Below are positions 1 to 7,675 of a stretch of 42,888 nucleotides of DNA, piece by piece. The notes beneath the pieces were generated by a model. It searched no databases and was not told the origin of the DNA. It saw only the letters and a list, made by a program, of their open reading frames with translations. The stretch is from a virus. A program made the translations under genes and the position numbers. Each line of letters opens with the position of its first letter. Position 1 is the stretch's first letter. The stretch covers positions 1-42,888 of IMG/VR virus record IMGVR_UViG_3300018476_000008. One strand, written 5' to 3'.

Positions 1-123
1 CCAGCGTGTCGGCGCGGAAGTACTCCAGCAGCGCCTGATTGTCCGCGCTGGGGGTGGCGACATAGTTCGCCGAGAAGATGCCGCTGGTGGCCTTGAGCAC
101 CAACCCGGAGATGCCGCGCGTGC
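1..123. repeat. Direct terminal repeat, copy 1 (circular overlap)
   Basis: These 123 bases are identical to 42766-42888. The tail-fibre gene stays in frame when the two copies are merged (849 nt, 283 codons). The simplest reading is assembly overlap of a circular or circularly permuted genome, not a biological terminal repeat, because it lies inside a coding gene. Confidence 0.95.
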
Positions 124-412
124 GGTAGGTGTTGATGTTGGTGCCGGCCTCGCAGTTGAACCCGACGAAGCCGTTGCCGTTGCCGGCTTCGCTGCCCAGC
201 ACGTTCTGGCGCCCGGCGGTCGGATGGCCCCACTCCAGCGCGTTGCCGGCCTTGCGCAGGCGGATGTCCGCGTTGGTTTCGCCGGCCGTGAGGATCAGCG
301 CGGCCTCGATGGCCGCGATCTCCTCCTGCACCGCGTTCATGTGCTCGGCGAAGATCGTCGTCGCGTCCGCGCGCGTGGGGAAGACGACCGGCGTCGTCGG
401 GTAACTCGCCAT
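1..412 (-). CDS. Tail-fibre/appendage-like virion protein, N-terminal part (gene continues across the circular join)
   Basis: The gene starts with ATG at 412-410, overlapping the TGA of the nozzle gene by one base (TGATG), and reads off the left edge. On the circle it continues at 42765 down to a stop at 42329, giving 282 residues in one frame. The N-terminus, beginning MASYPTTPVVFPTRADATTI and followed by a helix rich in Glu and Ala, resembles the start of many phage tail-appendage proteins in which a short helical segment follows an 'aspartate-rich trimming' motif. The C-terminal half is beta-rich with many Gly, Thr and Ser. Placement directly after the tail nozzle supports a tail role; receptor-binding function is inference. 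This entry is truncated only because of where the circle was opened. Confidence 0.75.
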   Translation of the reverse strand, partial: MASYPTTPVVFPTRADATTIFAEHMNAVQEEIAAIEAALILTAGETNADIRLRKAGNALEWGHPTAGRQNVLGSEAGNGNGFVGFNCEAGTNINTYRTRGISGLVLKATSGIFSANYVATPSADNQALLEYFRADTL

Positions 413-2295
413 CAGAAGCCTCGCAGCTGCGGCTCGGGCCGGTGCCCGACCGCGTAGGTGAACCAGCGAAACGTCGCCCGCCCCACGTAGGTGGCGCGCA
501 GCGTCAGCGTCAGTCCCTCGGCCTCCAGCGGCAGCATCGACGTGAAGTTGCGCCGCAGGCGCCCGCCGTAGACGGAGCTGCCGTAGACCGCCGTGCCGTA
601 CAGCGACAGCGACGCGCCGATGCCGAACGGCAGCACGGTCACCGGCTTGTCATCGACGCGCACCTCGATGTTGAACGTGCCCACGGCCGGCCCGTACTCG
701 CCGAACAGATCGATGTAGCGCGTCCAGCGGCGCGGCGCCGCCAGCAGCGCCGGGCCTTCGTAAACGCACGTCAGGTCGCCGCCATCCGCGCTGGTGCCGA
801 CCGCCTCTTCGGCCAGCTCGCCCTGCAGGAACTTCCACGACATCAGCCGGCCCTGATCGCCGGGCAGCGCCTCTTTGCCGTCCCACGGGAAGTAGCCGCC
901 GATGGCGCGGTCGGTGGACGTCCACGCCTCCGTCTCCTGCTCGCGCGTGCGCGACAGGTCGAGGATCCACTCGCCCGGGCCGATGGTTTCGTGCAGGCGC
1001 GGCACGCTGACGCGCACCTCTTTGCGCCGCTCATGGTAGACCACGGCGATGCGCTCGATCTGCTCGGGCAGGGAGTTTTCCATCGCGTCGCGCCAGCCGG
1101 TGACGATGCTGTCGCTGAGCAGCCGGTCGGTCGCGCCGTCGAAGATGTAGATGCCGCCCTCGCTGGCGTGCACGATGCCCTGCTCGATCACCCAGCACGC
1201 GCGCAGGCCCAAGGATCCGGCGACCGCACCCGCGCTCGGGCGCACTTCAAAGTCGAGGCTCGTCTGCCCGATGATCAGGAACACGCCGGTGTTGCCAAAC
1301 ACGATCAGCGTGTCGCCCAGCGCGATCAGCCCGGTGATGCGGTCGCCCTTTTCAAACGGGATGTCCACGTAGAACAGGTCGGGCCACGCCTGCGGCAGGA
1401 ACACCTCGGTGAAGTGGATCCGGTTGCCGACCGTCGCGCTCAGCCCCCACCAGCGGTTGCGCCACACGACGCCGTACTTCAGCGCTTTGGCCAGATCGTG
1501 CCGCGTGGGGATCTCCACCCCGTCAGGGAAGAACTGCGTGGGCGCGGTGATGTCGAAGGTGGCGGTGGCGCCGGCCGGGTTGGGCACGCTGCCGGCGCGG
1601 CGCAGCACCGACTCGCCGGCGGTCTTGTTGCGCGCGTAGACGTAGATCGTATCGACCTGCGCGTTGGTCGCCTTGGCCACCGTGACGCGGATGGTCAGCG
1701 ACCCGGCGACGACCGTGTGGCTGGCGACCGTCGAGCCGTTGCTCTCGTAGCTCAGGCCCGAGTCCGCGTAGGTGTAGGCGACCTCGTAGACGTTGGTGGC
1801 CACCAGCGAGCCGCCGGCGACGCCGGCCAGCACCGGCAACACGCTGGGCTTGGCGATGCCGAAGCTCGACCACGTGGTGCCGTCGGTGGTCTTGTAGGTC
1901 GGCGCCAGCCCGTCGAAGAGCACCGCGATGTTGCGGTCGTACACGAAGTAGTGCTCGCCGGTGCCGCGCGCGGGCAGCGTGGGCGCGCCCCACGCGCCGA
2001 GGTCGGTCGGCTTGTAGACGCTGTCGCCCCAGCTGGCCAGCGTGAACGTCGCGCCCGCCAAGTAGATGCGGCGCGCGCCCTGCGGCCGGCCGGCGCCGAG
2101 GTTGGTGGTGGTGAAGGTGCGCCAGCCGGGGAACGGCTGCCACGCGCCGGGTTCCTGCAGCGAGACGTTGCGCAGGACGCGCGCGCGGGTGCTTTGCAGC
2201 AGCGACGGGCTGCGGCGCAGATCGACCCCGCCCGTCAGGTCATCGACCGCGACGAGCTGGTAGCCCTTGTTGCCGAGCGCCGCCTTCTTCGCCAT
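412..2295 (-). CDS. Tail nozzle / tail-stabilisation beta-propeller protein
   Basis: A 627-residue beta-rich protein. Its layout matches the podovirus tail nozzle/stabilisation family (P22 gp10-like in role): an N-terminal segment with 'LTGGVDLRRSPSLL' (residues about 20-33) announcing a gene-order motif common in these proteins, then repeated strands with Tyr/Thr/Val, and mid-protein segments such as 'GDTLIVFGNTGVFLI' and 'GIVHASEGGIYIFDG' that look like propeller blades. It would sit below the portal and adaptor and form the DNA exit channel. Start ATG at 2295 follows the upstream gene by six bases; its stop overlaps the next start. Family assignment comes from recognisable motifs and context, not a search. 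Confidence 0.75.
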   Translation of the reverse strand: MAKKAALGNKGYQLVAVDDLTGGVDLRRSPSLLQSTRARVLRNVSLQEPGAWQPFPGWRTFTTTNLGAGRPQGARRIYLAGATFTLASWGDSVYKPTDLGAWGAPTLPARGTGEHYFVYDRNIAVLFDGLAPTYKTTDGTTWSSFGIAKPSVLPVLAGVAGGSLVATNVYEVAYTYADSGLSYESNGSTVASHTVVAGSLTIRVTVAKATNAQVDTIYVYARNKTAGESVLRRAGSVPNPAGATATFDITAPTQFFPDGVEIPTRHDLAKALKYGVVWRNRWWGLSATVGNRIHFTEVFLPQAWPDLFYVDIPFEKGDRITGLIALGDTLIVFGNTGVFLIIGQTSLDFEVRPSAGAVAGSLGLRACWVIEQGIVHASEGGIYIFDGATDRLLSDSIVTGWRDAMENSLPEQIERIAVVYHERRKEVRVSVPRLHETIGPGEWILDLSRTREQETEAWTSTDRAIGGYFPWDGKEALPGDQGRLMSWKFLQGELAEEAVGTSADGGDLTCVYEGPALLAAPRRWTRYIDLFGEYGPAVGTFNIEVRVDDKPVTVLPFGIGASLSLYGTAVYGSSVYGGRLRRNFTSMLPLEAEGLTLTLRATYVGRATFRWFTYAVGHRPEPQLRGF

Positions 2296-2301
2296 CGCGC
2301 G

Positions 2302-2928
2302 CTAGATCGGGTGGTAGTTGCCACGGTTGTCGAAGTAGCCGCTCGTGCCGGCTGGCGCGCCGCTGGACCCGTAGGGGTTCGGGCTGTCCCATGCCGCGTC
2401 GCCCGGCGGCGGCGTGCCCGATACCGGCGCCGGGGTCGGGGTCGGGGCCGGGGTCGGGGCCATCTGCGCGGGCGGGTTCGGGATGCTGTCCACGTAGCCG
2501 CCGCCAAGGTTGCCCGGCTCGGGCGCCTCGTAGGCGGGCCGGCTCGACCCGCCGCCACTGCTGCCGCTGCTGACCGGCTTGGCCGGCCCCGGGGTCACCG
2601 TCGGCATCGCCGGCGCGGCCGGCTGCGGCAACGACTCGGCCGCGCGCGCGGGCGCCGCCTGCTTCGGGCCGACCGGCTTGCGGACCTTCGCGCGCGTGGT
2701 CATCGCGCGCATCATGCGCGACAGCTGCGCGCTGGCCGCGTCCTGCGAGCCGGGCCGGAACGCGCCGAGCACGTTGGCGCTCGGGGCGAGCTGGTCCGCG
2801 CCCAGCGTCGTGGGCAGCTCCAGCGCGAGGGTCTGCAGCGACTGCTGCGCGCCGGGGCGCCGGCGCCGCTGCTGTGCGTTTTCTTCGACCCCGCCCTGCG
2901 TCGCCGAGAAGCTCGATCCAAGCGCCAT
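2302..2928 (-). CDS. Hypothetical virion-region protein, low-complexity Pro/Ala/Ser-rich
   Basis: 208 residues. The first 100 residues look helical and Gln/Arg/Ala-rich ('ENAQQRRRRPGAQQSLQTL'), the rest is a disordered tail of Pro, Ala, Gly, Ser and Thr, including a run of PTP/APTPTP repeats near residue 160 and a C-terminus with Asn-Arg-Gly-Asn-Tyr. I recognise no family. It lies between two tail/neck-region genes in a tightly packed late operon (six and nine base gaps), so a minor structural or assembly role is likely. Confidence 0.7.
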   Translation of the reverse strand: MALGSSFSATQGGVEENAQQRRRRPGAQQSLQTLALELPTTLGADQLAPSANVLGAFRPGSQDAASAQLSRMMRAMTTRAKVRKPVGPKQAAPARAAESLPQPAAPAMPTVTPGPAKPVSSGSSGGGSSRPAYEAPEPGNLGGGYVDSIPNPPAQMAPTPAPTPTPAPVSGTPPPGDAAWDSPNPYGSSGAPAGTSGYFDNRGNYHPI

Positions 2929-2937
2929 GTCCGTCTC

Positions 2938-4041
2938 CTAGAAATAGCTGAACTGCGGCGACGTGCGCCGCTGCGCCTGCTGCTGCGCCTCCAGCTGCTG
3001 CATCAGCGTGTTCATCTGCTGCCGCATCGCCGCGATCTCCGCGTTCTCCGCGCCCGGCGCCGGCCCCTGCGGCCCGTAGTTGACCATCGGCCCGTTGCCC
3101 TGCGCCTGCGTCAGCTGGGTGAGCAGCGTCACGAACGGATCCACCTGCCCGGCCGGGGCGGCCTGTGGCTTGCCGCCGCCCCCGCCCTGCCCACCGAACT
3201 GCCAGCCCTTGCCGCCCACGTCAGCGGCGCGCAGGATGTCGGTGCTGCCGATGCCGGGGACGGTGATGTCCCCGCTGCCGGTGCGCCGCGTGCCCGGGTA
3301 GGCGCGCGCGATCTCGGCGACCACCGCGTCCATGTTCTCGGTGCGCGGCGCGTACTGCGACAGGATCCGCCCGATGACGTACTTCGGGGTCTGGTGGTTG
3401 GGGTTCGCCCACTTCGCGCGGTCCCAGCCCGGCATCGGATGGCCGGCCGGGTTCTGCGCGACCCAGCCCGGCTTCGGGTAGTTGTCGGTGTTCCACCCAC
3501 GCGGGTCGCTCGGCAGGCGCGGCATCTCGCGCACGGTGCCCTGCATCTGGCCGGGCGGGCCGTAGCCGGGCTGCGTCTGCTGCGCGCCCGGGGGCGGCTG
3601 CTGCGCCCGGCGCTGCTGGTAGGCGCGCGCCTCCTCGCTGTTGGCGATGCTCTGCTGGTGCACGCCGGGGTTGAACCCGGGGTCGCGCAGGCGGTCGTTG
3701 ATCTCCTGCTGGCTCGCGTCGCGGCCGAGATACTGCTGATACCAGCCGCCGATCTGCTGCGCGTAGTTGTTGCCGGCCGGCTTGGGCGCGCCGCCCTGCG
3801 GCTGCTGATACCAGTCCTGCCCGCCGCTCCACTGATACTCAGGCGTCGAGCGCGGGGCGGCCGGCTGGTTCTGCTGCGCGAAGGTCTGCCCGCCGAACGG
3901 CTGGTTGGGCTGCGGCGCGTATTGCTGATAGACGCCGCCGACCGCCGGGCCGCCGCCGCTGGTGTACGCGCCCGTGCTCGCGCCCTGCCAGCTGGGCGGC
4001 TGCTGTGGCGGCTGCGGTTCATACGGGTTCTGGTAGGCCAT
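2938..4041 (-). CDS. Gln/Pro/Gly-rich virion protein with DUF4214-like segment
   Basis: 367 residues. Residues 1-100 are disordered and rich in Gln, Pro, Gly and Tyr. Around residues 100-145 is a helical segment, 'WYQQYLGRDASQQEINDRL' to 'SIANSEEARAY', which resembles the DUF4214-type repeat seen in tail and surface proteins. A second ordered block (about 190-285) contains 'GWDRAKWANPNHQTPKYVI' and 'ITVPGIGSTDILRAA', a combination I associate with neck/tail genes of uncultured phages; this is memory, not a search. The C-terminus is Gln-rich and probably coiled coil. Start ATG at 4041 overlaps the preceding TGA by one base. Confidence 0.7.
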   Translation of the reverse strand: MAYQNPYEPQPPQQPPSWQGASTGAYTSGGGPAVGGVYQQYAPQPNQPFGGQTFAQQNQPAAPRSTPEYQWSGGQDWYQQPQGGAPKPAGNNYAQQIGGWYQQYLGRDASQQEINDRLRDPGFNPGVHQQSIANSEEARAYQQRRAQQPPPGAQQTQPGYGPPGQMQGTVREMPRLPSDPRGWNTDNYPKPGWVAQNPAGHPMPGWDRAKWANPNHQTPKYVIGRILSQYAPRTENMDAVVAEIARAYPGTRRTGSGDITVPGIGSTDILRAADVGGKGWQFGGQGGGGGKPQAAPAGQVDPFVTLLTQLTQAQGNGPMVNYGPQGPAPGAENAEIAAMRQQMNTLMQQLEAQQQAQRRTSPQFSYF

Positions 4042-4244
4042 CAGCGTGCGCGTCCGATCTCCGGGTCAAAGGTGGCCAGCGGGCCGTGCGCGGCGCCCCG
4101 GAAGCGCGGCGCGGGCGCGTGCACGCGGGCCACACGCGACTCCTTGTGCTCGTCACAGACGGGGTCCGCGCGATCCGCCGGCGCGGCGCCCTCGTCCACC
4201 GGCACCTTGCAGCCGCACGCGAGCGTGACGACGATGCGACTCAT
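4041..4244 (-). CDS. Small CxC...C..H zinc-ribbon-like protein
   Basis: 67 residues. Cysteines at positions 10 and 12 (CGC) and 30 with a following Asp-Glu-His (CDEH) form a plausible single metal site. The ATG at 4244 overlaps the stop of the preceding gene by four bases (ATGA) and its own stop overlaps the next start, so it is translationally coupled on both sides. Function is unknown; small zinc-ribbon proteins of this type recur throughout this genome. Confidence 0.6.
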   Translation of the reverse strand: MSRIVVTLACGCKVPVDEGAAPADRADPVCDEHKESRVARVHAPAPRFRGAAHGPLATFDPEIGRAR

Positions 4245-4540
4245 CCGAGACTCGGCTGCAGCTTGAGGCGCCGCATGATCTCCAGCAGCGCCGGGGGCAT
4301 GTCCACCTCGCCACCGGGGCCACCCAGCGCCGCCGGCGAGAGGCCGGGCGGCAGCGCGCCGCCGCCGGGAGGCGCGGACGGATCGATCCCGTCCTCGTCG
4401 GGGATGCCGCCCGGGCCGGCCTGTGGGGCCATGGGCGGGCTTGTGGGCGACGCGCCGGGCGCACCGCCCCCGCTCTTCTGGAGCAGCGCGATCAGCTGCT
4501 GGAGCAGCTCTGGCGGCAGCTGGGGCATCGGCATCGTCAT
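4241..4540 (-). CDS. Hypothetical small protein with amphipathic helices and Pro/Gly linker
   Basis: 99 residues. Two short helices, 'LPPELLQQLIALLQKSGG' at the N-terminus and 'DMPPALLEIMRRLKLQ' at the C-terminus, flank a Pro/Gly/Ala linker. Such a helix-linker-helix layout suits a binding bridge between virion proteins. The start ATG at 4540 overlaps the adaptor gene's stop by four bases. No family recognised. Confidence 0.65.
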   Translation of the reverse strand: MTMPMPQLPPELLQQLIALLQKSGGGAPGASPTSPPMAPQAGPGGIPDEDGIDPSAPPGGGALPPGLSPAALGGPGGEVDMPPALLEIMRRLKLQPSLG

Positions 4541-5307
4541 ACCCTCGGGTCGCCCTGCACGATGGCGCTGGTCGGCGTGCGCACCCGACGCAGGTAGTCC
4601 CGCGCCTGCCGCACGCGCTGATCGCCGCCACGCGGGCGTCGTTGCGTCTTGAAGTCCTGCACGTAGGCACCAAACAGCGACAGCTGTCCTTCGACCGCCT
4701 GCGTGTCTTTCCGCAGCCGCTCCAGCAGCGACGCCGCAAAGTGCGCCAGCGCCCAGTGGAACGGCTCGATGGCCATCTGCGGGTTGCCCTCCCAACTGAA
4801 CGGCACGTCGCTGTCGGCGGCCAGATCGGGCGGGTTGAGCAGCACCGGCACGTGCAGCGCCCACGTCTCCGGGGCCGACACCGCCGGCAGCGGGTTCAAC
4901 AGGATGCTGTTGGTGCCGCCATCGACGTTGAACGCCCACACGTCCGACACGCCGCTGCCCGGGGTGTCACGCCAGCCGCCGCGCTCGGCGTCGAGCCACG
5001 CCTCGTCGTGCCGGGTGAGGCGCGACTCCATGATCGCGCCCGTCGCGGTGGTCGTGCGGACCAGTCGCAGCGGGCGCGCCATGAAGTTGACAAACAGGTT
5101 GGAGGAGAGCGCGTCGAGGTCGTAGCGCGCGACGCCGAGCGTGATCGGCTGCACCAGCTCCACCACGAAGCACTGCGTCAGGCGGGCGAACTCCCGCTGC
5201 GCGCGGTTGATCGCGGCCTTGCGCCGCACCGTGGTGAACAGCTCGGTGACATCGGCGCTGCCCAGCTCGTGGTGCAGCGCCTCGCCGTACAGCTCGGCGA
5301 ACGTCAT
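4537..5307 (-). CDS. Head-tail adaptor-like protein (podovirus neck)
   Basis: 256 residues. The opening 'TFAELYGEALHHELGSADVTELFTTVRRKAAINRAQREFARLTQ' region is typical of the podovirus 'adaptor' proteins that attach under the portal: an N-terminal helical pair, then a beta-rich region with aromatic residues, then helices ('FHWALAHFAASLLERLRKD') and a C-terminal basic tail that would reach into the portal or DNA channel. Position between the capsid block and the nozzle gene agrees. Assignment is from pattern and synteny (inference); a structural search against P22 gp4 or DUF6682-type proteins would settle it. Start ATG at 5307, four bases after the upstream stop. Confidence 0.65.
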   Translation of the reverse strand: MTFAELYGEALHHELGSADVTELFTTVRRKAAINRAQREFARLTQCFVVELVQPITLGVARYDLDALSSNLFVNFMARPLRLVRTTTATGAIMESRLTRHDEAWLDAERGGWRDTPGSGVSDVWAFNVDGGTNSILLNPLPAVSAPETWALHVPVLLNPPDLAADSDVPFSWEGNPQMAIEPFHWALAHFAASLLERLRKDTQAVEGQLSLFGAYVQDFKTQRRPRGGDQRVRQARDYLRRVRTPTSAIVQGDPRV

Positions 5308-5311
5308 CGCC

Positions 5312-5857
5312 CTACCGGCGGCGCTTCGGCTGCGCGCCGCCCGACTCGTCGCCCTCGTCGGGCAGGCTGTTGTCGGGATACTCGCCGCCGCCCTCGCCCG
5401 GCAGTCCCTGATCGGGATACTCGTCCTTGCAGGGCACGAGCACCCAGCCGTAAACCGGCGACCACTTCAGTTCGAACTTCTGGTCGCGCTCGGGCCGCTC
5501 GGGCAGGTAGATCGGCAGCGACACCTGCGGCGGCTGCACCGGCAGGCTGTTGTCGATGCCCGGCTGTTCACCCGGCAATCCCTGATCGGGGCGCCCGCCC
5601 CCGCTGCCGCCCGGCGCAATCGGGTGCGTGGGGAACCCCGGCCCCTGCGAGGGGTAGTTGCCGCCCCCGCCCGGGGCGATGGGGTGCGTCGGGAAGCCCG
5701 GTCCCTGCGACGGGTAGGGCGGCTGGCCGCCGGGCGCAATCGGATGCGTCGGAAACCCCGGCCCCTGCGACGGGTAGTTCGGCAAGCCGGGCAGGCTGTT
5801 GTCGGGCCGGCCGTCGCTGCCGTCGAGGAACGTGATCAGCGCGAGACGTGCGTTCAT
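5312..5857 (-). CDS. Pro/Gly repeat protein of the virion region
   Basis: 181 residues. The protein is built from repeats: three near-identical copies of YPSQGPGFPTHPIAPGG (about residues 27-85) plus scattered PDNSLPG and PDQGLPG motifs before and after. One ordered stretch, 'LPIYLPERPERDQKFELKWSPVYGWVLVP' region (split for length), contains alternating aromatic and hydrophobic residues and may be the folded part. Similar Pro-rich repeat proteins occur between capsid and tail genes in metagenomic phages; their function is not established. The coding frame is the only one giving repeats at protein level while codons differ between copies, which supports that it is translated. Confidence 0.7.
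   Translation of the reverse strand: MNARLALITFLDGSDGRPDNSLPGLPNYPSQGPGFPTHPIAPGGQPPYPSQGPGFPTHPIAPGGGGNYPSQGPGFPTHPIAPGGSGGGRPDQGLPGEQPGIDNSLPVQPPQVSLPIYLPERPERDQKFELKWSPVYGWVLVPCKDEYPDQGLPGEGGGEYPDNSLPDEGDESGGAQPKRRR
5611..5790 (-). repeat. Three tandem ~60-nt coding repeats
   Basis: Three units of about 60 nt inside the 181-residue gene encode YPSQGPGFPTHPIAPGG followed by a variable 3-residue linker. Differences between units are mostly synonymous (for example gcaatcggatgcgt versus gcgatggggtgcgt), so the protein sequence is maintained by selection. Confidence 0.85.
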
Positions 5858-5891
5858 AGGTGCAGACTCCTTTGGCGGGGATCCTACCGCA

Positions 5892-6209
5892 TCAGTTGGC
5901 GACGAGCAGCACGGTGACCGTGCCGCCGGTGATCGGGGTCGTGACGCGCGCGCGCACGGCCTTGGCGGTGCCGGTTGTGGGAATCGCCGCGACGGTGTTG
6001 GCGACGACGGTCGTGACGGCGCCCAGCGGCGCCCACGTGCCGGTGTAGTCCCGCCGGTGCGCCTGCTCCAGCTGCACCGCGCCCGCGCTGACCGCGCCGT
6101 TGCCGACGATGTAGGCGGTGAACGTGCGCACGCCGTTCAGCTCGACGGCGTCACCGACGCCGGTGGTCGCGTCTTTGAGCAGCTGGCGGTCGATGATGTT
6201 GGGCAGCAT
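5892..6209 (-). CDS. Small beta-rich virion protein
   Basis: 105 residues, predicted mostly beta (alternating Val/Thr/Ala, e.g. 'TVVANTVAAIPTTGTAKAV', 'TVTVLLVAN' end). The pattern resembles an Ig-like or jelly-roll head-decoration or appendage subunit, but I cannot name a family. It follows the 135-residue gene by seven bases in the block distal to the capsid terminator. Confidence 0.65.
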   Translation of the reverse strand: MLPNIIDRQLLKDATTGVGDAVELNGVRTFTAYIVGNGAVSAGAVQLEQAHRRDYTGTWAPLGAVTTVVANTVAAIPTTGTAKAVRARVTTPITGGTVTVLLVAN

Positions 6210-6216
6210 GGCGGCC

Positions 6217-6624
6217 TCAGTATGCGCCGACGCCCATCGACATGATCGTGACCACGCCGCTGCCGCCGACCACCGCGAAGTAGCGCCCCTGCTGGTTCTG
6301 CGGGATGATCATCGTGCCCGCCAGCAGCAGGCCGGTGTTGGTCGTCAGCGTCACCGCGAACGCGCCCGCGCTGGTGTTGCGCACGAAGAACTCGGCCGCG
6401 TTGCCGACCACCGGCTGGCGGCCGCTGATCGTGAGGTATTGCAGGATCTCGGCAGCGGTCGGTAGCTGATCGCTGCGCGCGGCGCCGGCGCAGTCGCGAA
6501 TCAGCACGCCGCCCAGCAGCTGGTCGGCCTTGAGCGTGACGTTGCCCGCCGTGGCCAGCGTCGTGACGCCGAGGAACTCCACGAACTTGCGGCCCATGAC
6601 CGCGAGGTTGTTGAAGTGAGACAC
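6217..6624 (-). CDS. Virion protein, capsid-adjacent, unknown family
   Basis: 135 residues, start 'MSHFNNLAVMGRKFVEFLGV'. It begins with a helix and continues as a beta-sandwich-like segment ('AEFFVRNTSAGAFAVTLTTN', 'GTMIIPQNQQGRYFAVV') that resembles carbohydrate-binding or trimeric appendage domains seen in phage head fibres. First gene after the terminator that follows the major capsid gene, so its expression level is expected to be lower than that of the capsid genes. A strong GGAGGG lies upstream (gcagggagggttcgcgtgtct on the minus strand is the leader). Confidence 0.65.
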   Translation of the reverse strand: MSHFNNLAVMGRKFVEFLGVTTLATAGNVTLKADQLLGGVLIRDCAGAARSDQLPTAAEILQYLTISGRQPVVGNAAEFFVRNTSAGAFAVTLTTNTGLLLAGTMIIPQNQQGRYFAVVGGSGVVTIMSMGVGAY

Positions 6625-6650
6625 GCGAACCCTCCCTGCCTCCCCGCGTG

Positions 6651-6690
6651 AACAGAAACGGCCTGCCCCGTGCGGGACGGAGCAGGCCGA
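6651..6690 (-). terminator. Rho-independent terminator after the major capsid gene
   Basis: Read on the minus strand: an 8-bp perfect stem CGGCCTGC / GCAGGCCG (arms 6682-6689 and 6659-6666), extended inside by CCG/CGG, closed by a GC loop and followed by a T-rich tail TTTCTGTT. It sits about 30 bases past the capsid stop. It probably limits read-through, so that capsid and decoration protein are made in excess of the downstream neck and tail proteins. Confidence 0.75.
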
Positions 6691-6717
6691 CAGGCAGCAA
6701 CCAGCCGCCGCGTGACG

Positions 6718-7635
6718 CTACGCGCCCGCCGTGCCGTAGGTGTTCTGCCAGAGAAACGCGTCCCACGCCTGCCGGAAGCGCACCTTGTAGATGCGGTTGC
6801 CGGTGCGCGGATCCTGCATCGCCGGCGCGGCCGTGATGCCGAGGCGGTCCACGCAGACCAGCCCGTGCGTTTCCTTGGACGAGGCGATCAGGAACCACGC
6901 ATCCGGGTCGGTCAGGTAGGGGTTGACCACGATGCGGATGTTGCGCCGCTTCTTGATCGGGTTCAGGTCGTTGTCGGCGCCGCCGGGCAGCTGCGTGCTG
7001 TTGACGATGCGCTCGGCGAGCATCTCCAGCTGCGGCGGCACGTAGAGGATCCACGACATGACGGGCGCGACCAGCTGGCCGCTTTCCATCTTCGTGTCCG
7101 TCTGCACGTCGCCCATCGCCTGCGCCAGCGAGTCGTAGCTCAGGTCGGCGTCGGTGGCCGGCCGGTTGCGCGCGGTGCCGCCGCCAGCGAGCACGTGCGC
7201 GGTGTTGAACAGCGAGACGCCGTCAGGCGTGGTCTGCGTGGTGAAGCCGTTGTTGAACGGCCGCGCCGCATACTTCTCCTGCACGACGCGCGCGGAGAAG
7301 GCCAGCCACGCCGCCTGCCGCTGCAGCACGTCGTACTGGTCGTCTTCCAGCGCCGTCTCGGTCACTTCGAACCCGAGGCCGAACTCGACCGGCGTGATGT
7401 CCTTGCTGTAGCCGGGCCGGATCAGGTCGAAGGCGTAGACGCTGCCCTCGGGCTTTTCGGGCACGTCGCCGAACGGGGTGACCGTCTGGAAGCGTTCGAA
7501 CTTCCGGGTGCTGCTCTTGCGCGAGTACACCTCGGTCCAGATGGCGGGCAGTTCCTTGAGCTGTTTGCCGAGCAGCGCGTAGACCGTCTTATCGACGTTG
7601 TCGTAGAGCGCTGCAAATGTTCCGCGAACCTGCAT
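6718..7635 (-). CDS. Major capsid protein, Mu gpT-like (HK97 fold)
   Basis: 305 residues. Features of the Mu gpT-like major head family: an N-terminal 'LPAIWTEVYSRKSSTRKFERF' arm, 'FGLGFEVTETALEDDQYDVLQR' (E-loop/spine region, about residues 88-109), 'ARPFNNGFTTQ...LFNTAHVL' (about 143-168; the F-N/N-x-F...LF-x-T-x-H signature) and a C-terminal A-domain with 'VNPYLTDPDAWFLIASS'. Preceded by a good ribosome site (AGGAG nine bases before ATG) and followed by a terminator, as expected for the most abundant virion protein. It lies downstream of the decoration gene. No delta domain, so the separate scaffold gene (9031-9966) fits. Confidence 0.88.
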   Translation of the reverse strand: MQVRGTFAALYDNVDKTVYALLGKQLKELPAIWTEVYSRKSSTRKFERFQTVTPFGDVPEKPEGSVYAFDLIRPGYSKDITPVEFGLGFEVTETALEDDQYDVLQRQAAWLAFSARVVQEKYAARPFNNGFTTQTTPDGVSLFNTAHVLAGGGTARNRPATDADLSYDSLAQAMGDVQTDTKMESGQLVAPVMSWILYVPPQLEMLAERIVNSTQLPGGADNDLNPIKKRRNIRIVVNPYLTDPDAWFLIASSKETHGLVCVDRLGITAAPAMQDPRTGNRIYKVRFRQAWDAFLWQNTYGTAGA

Positions 7636-7675
7636 GGTCGTGTCTCCTGATCAGGGTCGAGAAAGGGTTTGCGCC

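Noticed and set aside
442-4266. 1,274-codon open frame on the plus strand
   Set aside because: It is antisense to six well-supported genes, is Arg/Ala/His/Gln/Pro-rich as GC-rich shadow frames are, and has no ribosome site or recognisable motif.
6217-6624. Reading the protein after the capsid terminator as a lysis protein
   Set aside because: No membrane span, signal peptide or catalytic motif; beta-rich like virion proteins.
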